Shown here: positions 59,172-64,000 of the stretch, one piece after another
Layout of the letters: every line of letters begins with the position of its first letter
Position numbering within the stretch: the stretch's first letter is position 1
Source of the DNA: Cololabis saira
Lineage: Eukaryota > Chordata > Actinopteri > Beloniformes > Belonidae
Reading direction: 5' to 3'
DNA length: 64,000 bases
NCBI RefSeq assembly: GCF_033807715.1
Contig: NC_084607.1
Coordinates: 1,661,199-1,725,198, forward strand
The notes under the pieces: generated by a model
Database searches by the model: none
Told to the model about the DNA's origin: nothing
Seen by the model: only the letters and a program-made list of their open reading frames with translations
Position numbers and translations under genes: made by a program

Positions 59172-59447
59172 TCAATTCCCGCCGAGCCGAGCTTCCAGCC
59201 TCTCCAAGATCTTCTCCATCTTGCAAATGAGCTCAAAGGCCGCTGCTAGCCTATGATTCTGTTCAAGAATCACATCTAGCTTGTGGCCTTGTTCTCCCAG
59301 CGTTAAAGTTTGAGTGCTTAACCCCTTGCTCATTCCTTCAGCAACGTCGGGCAGCTCAGAGAGGGCCAAAGCAGCTGTCCCCGACTTCCGCGTTTGTCGA
59401 TAGGCCAGGAAAATCCCCACTCCAATTAGAAGAAATCCTGCTATCAT
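59172..59447 (-). CDS. ORFb of bicistronic element, 91 aa, membrane plus coiled-coil protein
   Basis: Starts MIAGFLLIGVGIFLAYRQTR: one membrane helix with a basic juxtamembrane patch. A linker with SELPDVAEGMSKG follows, then a heptad-like segment ending KMEKILERLEARLGGN. Intact here, unlike the frameshifted copy 1. The ATG is 8 nt after the ORFa stop. The frame is open upstream to overlap the ORFa end (adding FIIGF to the membrane helix), so a -1 shift from ORFa or reinitiation could express it. No family is recognised. It could be a viral or transposon accessory protein, or a retroposed host gene. Confidence 0.5.
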   Translation of the reverse strand: MIAGFLLIGVGIFLAYRQTRKSGTAALALSELPDVAEGMSKGLSTQTLTLGEQGHKLDVILEQNHRLAAAFELICKMEKILERLEARLGGN

Positions 59448-59455
59448 AAATCCAA

Positions 59456-59641
59456 TTATGAAGCATCTTCAACTTCCTCGACAGACAGAATCTTGAGGCA
59501 CAACGGCTTCCAGTTTTTGTAGGAATCCATTGTGTATCCAGCAAAAAATGTCCCATCGGGGCAGGGGGGCTCCCTTACCCCCTGACTTCTCGTCGTAAAA
59601 ATTTGGTAAATTGTGCTGAGAGACCAGTTAATCAATTCCAT
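59456..59641 (-). CDS. ORFa of bicistronic element, 61 aa, copy 2
   Basis: MELINWSLSTIYQIFTTRSQ... to ...LSVEEVEDAS. It has exactly the same length and stop position relative to ORFb as copy 1. Differences between copies are mostly conservative (D/Y, A/T, Y/N, D/E). That fits past coding constraint, though two copies are too few to prove it. Confidence 0.5.
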   Translation of the reverse strand: MELINWSLSTIYQIFTTRSQGVREPPCPDGTFFAGYTMDSYKNWKPLCLKILSVEEVEDAS

Positions 59642-59956
59642 GATTGTAGAGTTTTCGGAGGAGTGAAAAGGAGAGACTCTGAAGACGAGACAGGACAAAA
59701 ACAGTTGCAGGGAAGGCTGATAAGGGAGAGGAGCAGAAAAAGCGTCCGCCTTCGCTGAGAGCCGGAAGAAGAAGATAGTTATAGGTATTGCACTATTCTG
59801 CACTTTTTGTTTTAGTTTACAATTTCATGTTTTTACATTTTGTGGCACCAGAGCTGATAAGCTTTGTTGAAATAAATGTCCATGTTGTTCTCCAATGGAC
59901 AATAAAAGAAGCTTTGGATAATTTGAGTTTTAGTCCTCTTTTTTTTATTCTTAGCC

Positions 59957-60028
59957 AAAAAAAGTGATCGGATCGGGAAAAATCGGGATCGGCAGAAACT
60001 CAAACTGAAGTGATCGGGACAACCCTAA
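59957..60028. mobile_element. hAT-type terminal fragment
   Basis: 'tgatcggatcgggaaaaatc' through 'gatcgggacaaccctaa' is a widespread fish hAT end. It abuts the left boundary of the second interferon unit. Confidence 0.6.
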
Positions 60029-60261
60029 CCTGACCCTGTTAGCATCGTAGCATCGTTAGCATGTTAGCTGTTAGCATCGTAGCTACGAGTGTCGGCTCCT
60101 GCGTGTTTTTATGAGGCAACGGTTGTTCTTTCTTTAAACATTAAAGTTTAAACTTTGACGTCTCCATCTTCTGAATGAAACAACACGGACACGGCTGGAC
60201 GATCACATGGTTTTATTTTACACCGTAAAAAAATACAAAAGTACAAAAGTATTTGGGTCAA

Positions 60262-60372
60262 CAGTTGATCAATAAATAAACAATAAATAAATATATAAAT
60301 AAGAAACTATAAATAGATAATAAATATTTATAAATATATCAATAAAAAAATATAAATAGATAATAAATATTT
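60262..60372 (-). promoter_or_regulatory. AU-rich element of the second interferon gene
   Basis: Same ATTTA-dense segment as 52850-52966, with the poly(A) hexamer at 60212-60217. Confidence 0.65.
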
Positions 60373-60436
60373 GAGAGGAGCTTGTTGCTGGGGTGGTCAG
60401 TGGGAGGAGCTTGTTGCTAGGGGGAGGAGCTTGTTG

Positions 60437-63400
60437 CTAGGGGGAGGAGCTTGTTGCTAGGTCGTTCCCCAGCCGATCCAGCTGGAATAGATGATCCCTG
60501 GTTTCCATCCTGAGGAGCTCCCATCCAGTACTACAGTCAGTACTACAGTCCTGCAACACAGTACTACAGTTAGTACTACAGCCCTGGAAAACAGTATTAC
60601 AATTAGTACTACAGTCAGTACTACAGTTAGTACTACAGCCCTGCAACACAGTACACAAACAAACACTTTATTATTATTATTATAATTACTTATCCTAGAA
60701 AGTGAAAGACTACTTGAAATAGGTGAAAATTGTTGTTTTTTACGGGGCTAATTTGCACCAATGAAGGTCAAGTACCTGCCTGCGCCACCTGTCCTGGTCC
60801 TGGTCCTGGTCCTGGACCAGGACCAGGACCAGGACCAGTACTACCAGTATAGAACACACACCAGTACCACACTAGCATTTGTACTTACATTGAGGTCCAG
60901 ACTTTCCTTCAGTCTTCTGAAGTAACGGTTCAGTTTTTTGTTCACGTGCTGCTTCTGCTGCGACACCTGGAACAGGAAGTTAGAGGTGAAACATCTGGAC
61001 CAGCTGGAACATCTGGAACATCTGCAGCAGCTAGAACATCTGGAGCAGCTACAACATCTGGAGCAGCTACAACATCTGGATCAACTAGAACAGCTGGAGC
61101 AGCTAGAACATCTGGAACATCTGGAGCAGCTAGAACATCTGGAGCAGCTAGAACATCTGGAGAGGAACTTACGCAGGCGCTGAGCTCCACTTCCTGCCGG
61201 TGCAGACTCAGCAGGAAGTGCTGCGTCTTCACGGCGTCCCAGCCGGCGCAGGAGAAGTTGTTCTGCCGGTAGAGACGGAGGAGCTGCCTCAGGACGTCTC
61301 TGATGAACCGCAGCTGGACGTCCACCTGGGGGACAGGACAGGTGAGACAGAGGACAGGTGAGACAGAGGACAGGTGAGACCCGCTGATAACCAGATAAAC
61401 GCTGCTAAACGCTGGTAAACGCTGGTAAACGCTAGTAAACGTTGGTAAACGCTGGTAAATGCTGGTAAACGCTAGTAAACATTGGTAAACGCTAGTAAAC
61501 GCTGGTAAACGCTGGTAAACGCTGGTAAACGCTGGTAAACGCTAGTACACGCTGGTAAATGCTGGTAAACGCTAGTAAACGCTGGTAAACGCTGGTAAAC
61601 GCAGCTAAACGCTGCTAAACGCTGCTAAACGCAGCTAAACGCTGGTAAACGCTAGTAAACGCTAGTAAACGCTAGTAAACGCTGGTAAATGCTGCTAAAC
61701 GCCGGTAAACGCTGGTAAACGCTGCTAAACGCTGCTAAACGCTGGTAAACGCTGCTAAACGCTGGTAAACGCCGGTAAACGCTGGTAAACGCTAGTAAAC
61801 GCTGGTAAACGCTGGTAAACGCTAGTAAATGCTGGTAAACGCTGGTAAACGCTGGTAAACGCCGGTAAATGCCGGTAAATGCTGGTAAACGCTAGTAAAC
61901 GCTAGTAAACGCTGGTAAACGCTAGTAAACGCATGTAAACGCTAGTAAACGCTGGTAAACGCTAGTAAATGCTAGTAAACGCTAGTAAACGCTGGTAAAC
62001 GCTAGTAAACGTTGGTAATCGCTGGTAAACGCCGGTAAACGCTAGTAAACGCTGGTAAACGCTAGTAAACGTTGGTAATCGCTAGTAAACGCTGGTAAAC
62101 GCTAGTAAACGTTGGTAATCGCTGGTAAACGCTGGTAAATGCTGGTAAATGCTGGTAAACGCTGGTAAATGCTGGTAAACGTTGGTAATCGCTAGTAAAC
62201 GCTGGTAAACGCTAGTAAACGCAGCTAAACGCTGGTAAACGCCTGTAAACGCTGGTAAATGCTGGTAAACGCTGGTAAACGCTAGTAAACATTGGTAAAC
62301 GCTAGTAAACGTTGGTAAACGCTGGTAAACGCTAGTAAACGCTGGTAAACGTTGGTAAACGCTGGTAAACTCTAGTAAACGCTGGTAAACTCTAGTAAAC
62401 GCTGGTAAACGCTAGTAAACGCTAGTAAACGCTGGTAAACGCTGGTAAACGCTAGTAAACGCTAGTAAACGCTGGTAAACGCTGGTAAACGCTAGTAAAC
62501 GCTGGTAAACGCTAGTAAACGCTGGTAAACGCTGGTAAACGCTAGTAAACGCTGGTAAACGCTAGTAAACGCAGCTAAACGCTGGTAAACGCTGGTAAAC
62601 GCTAGTAAACGCTGGTAAACGCTAGTAAACGCTGGTAAACGCAGCTAAACGCAGCTAAACGCTGGTAAACGCTGGTAAACGCTGGTAAACTCTAGTAAAC
62701 GCTGGTAAACGCTAGTAAACGCTAGTAAACGCTGGTAAACGCTGGTAAACGCTAGTAAACGCTAGTAAACGCTGGTAAACGCTGGTAAACGCTAGTAAAC
62801 GCTGGTAAACGCTAGTAAACGCTGGTAAACGCTAGTAAACGCTAGTAAACGCAGCTAAACGCTGGTAAACGTTGGTAAACGCTAGTAAACGCTGGTAAAC
62901 GCTAGTAAACGCTGGTAAACGCAGCTAAACGCAGCTAAACGCTGGTAAACGCTGGTAAACGCTGGTAAACGCCGGTAAACGCTGGTAAACGCTAGTAAAC
63001 GCTGGTAAACGCTAGTAAACGCTGGTAAACGCTAGTAAACGTTGGTAATCGCTAGTAAACGCTGGTAAACGCCGGTAAACGCTTGTAAACGCCGGTAAAC
63101 ACCGGTAAATGCTGGTAAACGCTGGTAAACGCCGGTAAACGCAGCTAAACGCCGGTAAACGCCGGTAAACGCTGGTTACCTGTTTAGTCCTGACGTTGTC
63201 GTAGAGTCCGTAGGGGAAGGAGACGGGACTGTCCTCGTCCTCGGGGAGGGAGCCGCCCTGAAAACACAGAACAGAGGACAAAAAAACACTTTATTATTAT
63301 AATTACTTGTCCTTGAAAGGGAAAGTTTACTAGAAACAGGTGAAAATTGTTGTTTTTTACGGGGCTAATTTGCACCAATGAAGGTCAAATACTCAATACC

Positions 63401-64000
63401 GAGTGCCCAGAATGGACCAATCAGATGAAGGGGGGCGCGCTTTTTGGCGTCTAGCGTCGCCATGGTAACGCTTTTGAAAGAGAAAAGTAATGCACGTAGT
63501 CGAAAGGGAACAGAAAGAAGACTAAGCTTATTTTATCTTTCCCTTTTTCCTAAGAAATCACATTTCAATTAATGTAATAATAAAAAAAACAAAAACAAAT
63601 TACAAATTACCCAATTTAAAAAAATAACACTTTCCAATAAACATTATAAAAAAATAAAAAAAACAATACTTATTCTTTGTTTTTTTTTGTTGATTTTAGT
63701 TTTTTTCTTTCCCTTTTTATTAATCATTAATTTGTTTTTTCCAGTGATGAGTCTTTTTTTAAGTTTAATGAGATTTTTTTGACTAAAAATGAGACATTTT
63801 AACTAGAAATAAGATAAATATTCTTGTTAAGATTTTGGGTTTTTGCAGTGCACCCCCTAATAAGAATATATATATAAAAAATAAAATTAACCAAAACTAC
63901 AACAAAGTTATAAAATAAACTATCTTTGGTCAAACCCAGATATTATTCTGGATTATTTCCTCACCATCTCCTGGACCAGGACCATGGATTGGTTCCTCAG
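60437..64000 (-). CDS. Type I interferon, tandem copy B, 5' end outside the window
   Basis: Exons on the minus strand: partial exon 1 64000-63965 (ends QEM before GTGAGG), exon 2 63257-63180, exon 3 61325-61173 (donor GTAAGT), exon 4 60966-60889, and exon 5 ending at the stop 60437. It is nearly identical to copy A. In exon 4 a Lys is replaced by Glu (LKES versus LKKS). In exon 5 LLRME replaces LIRME. Exon 5 has three possible phase-0 acceptors, at 60550, 60583 and 60640, all open in frame. They would add successive CST-type repeats, so the protein's Cys content depends on splicing. The signal peptide region lies beyond the window. Confidence 0.88.
60535..60645 (-). repeat. Acceptor-plus-CST repeat cluster in interferon copy B exon 5
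   Basis: 12-bp units (agtactacagtt/c) mixed with copies of the acceptor edge. On the minus strand they are TTGCAG-GGC, TTCCAG-GGC and TTGCAG-GAC, each followed by TGTAGTACT (CST). Copy A has one acceptor and three CST units. Confidence 0.85.
61385..63176. repeat. 1.8-kb decamer array in interferon intron 2 (copy B)
   Basis: About 178 units of taaacgctgg-type decamers, ending at the exon-2 donor as in copy A. The order of unit variants differs from copy A. Confidence 0.95.

Larger units (their letters stand above)
58432..59790 (-). mobile_element. Bicistronic unidentified element, copy 2, with LINE-like tail
   Basis: Shares about 1 kb with 5228-6270, inverted. It holds ORFa (59641-59456) and intact ORFb (59447-59172). 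Its 3' part runs further, to a tail read on the minus strand as TGGCAATAAAGC... followed by (TGATTC)n at 58432, like the end of a retroposed transcript. This suggests RNA-mediated copying. Copy 1 lacks this tail. Confidence 0.65.

Overview
This window looks like ray-finned (teleost) fish nuclear DNA. It has short vertebrate exons with GT-AG introns, a two-gene array of intron-containing fish-type type I interferon genes, and dense young transposons of fish-typical kinds (hAT, Harbinger, piggyBac, copia, ERV, L1/Tx1 and other LINEs, foldback MITEs), with extreme micro- and minisatellite expansion. There is no bacterial-style gene organisation. The species cannot be named from the sequence.

Host genes, all read on the minus strand: (1) sgf29, encoding the SAGA-associated tandem-Tudor protein, with nine coding exons between 12519 and 722 and a probable 5' UTR exon near 13869. 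(2) nupr1, a complete two-exon gene for the small stress-induced nuclear protein, 23332 to 22223. (3) A complete five-exon type I interferon gene, 57373 to 53057, with a TATA/ISRE/kB-like promoter and an AU-rich 3' UTR. (4) A near-identical tandem interferon copy, 60437 to beyond the window end, whose exon 1 is cut by the edge. SGF29 and NUPR1 are also neighbours in human 16p11.2 (from memory), so the left half is probably a conserved block.

Layout: 1-14 kb is sgf29, with introns full of minisatellites, a three-layer nested DNA transposon and one copy of an unnamed bicistronic element. 14-19 kb is a young LTR element with identical LTRs, then a LINE tail. 19-24 kb is nupr1. 24-30 kb holds LINE remnants and foldback MITEs. 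30-35 kb is an endogenous retrovirus with almost identical LTRs, reduced to an env tail, lying inside an inverted-repeat region (28.8-36.9 kb). 37-40 kb is a 2.1-kb pentanucleotide array abutting a broken copia element (40.07-49.28 kb) that carries at least five inserted DNA transposons. 49.8-52.5 kb is a reverse-oriented L1-like tail with a very GC-rich 3' region. 52.5-64 kb is the interferon duplication, with a second copy of the bicistronic element between the genes.

Two things stand out. First, minisatellites repeatedly consist of copies of an exon-intron junction, carrying the donor or acceptor dinucleotide plus coding sequence, in sgf29, nupr1 and the second interferon gene. In that interferon gene this creates three in-frame alternative acceptors before a Cys-Ser-Thr repeat. 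Second, a roughly 1-kb unit is present twice, in opposite orientations. It encodes the same two small ORFs (61 aa, then a membrane/coiled-coil ORF of about 91 aa) in different frames with the same 8-nt spacer; I do not recognise the family.
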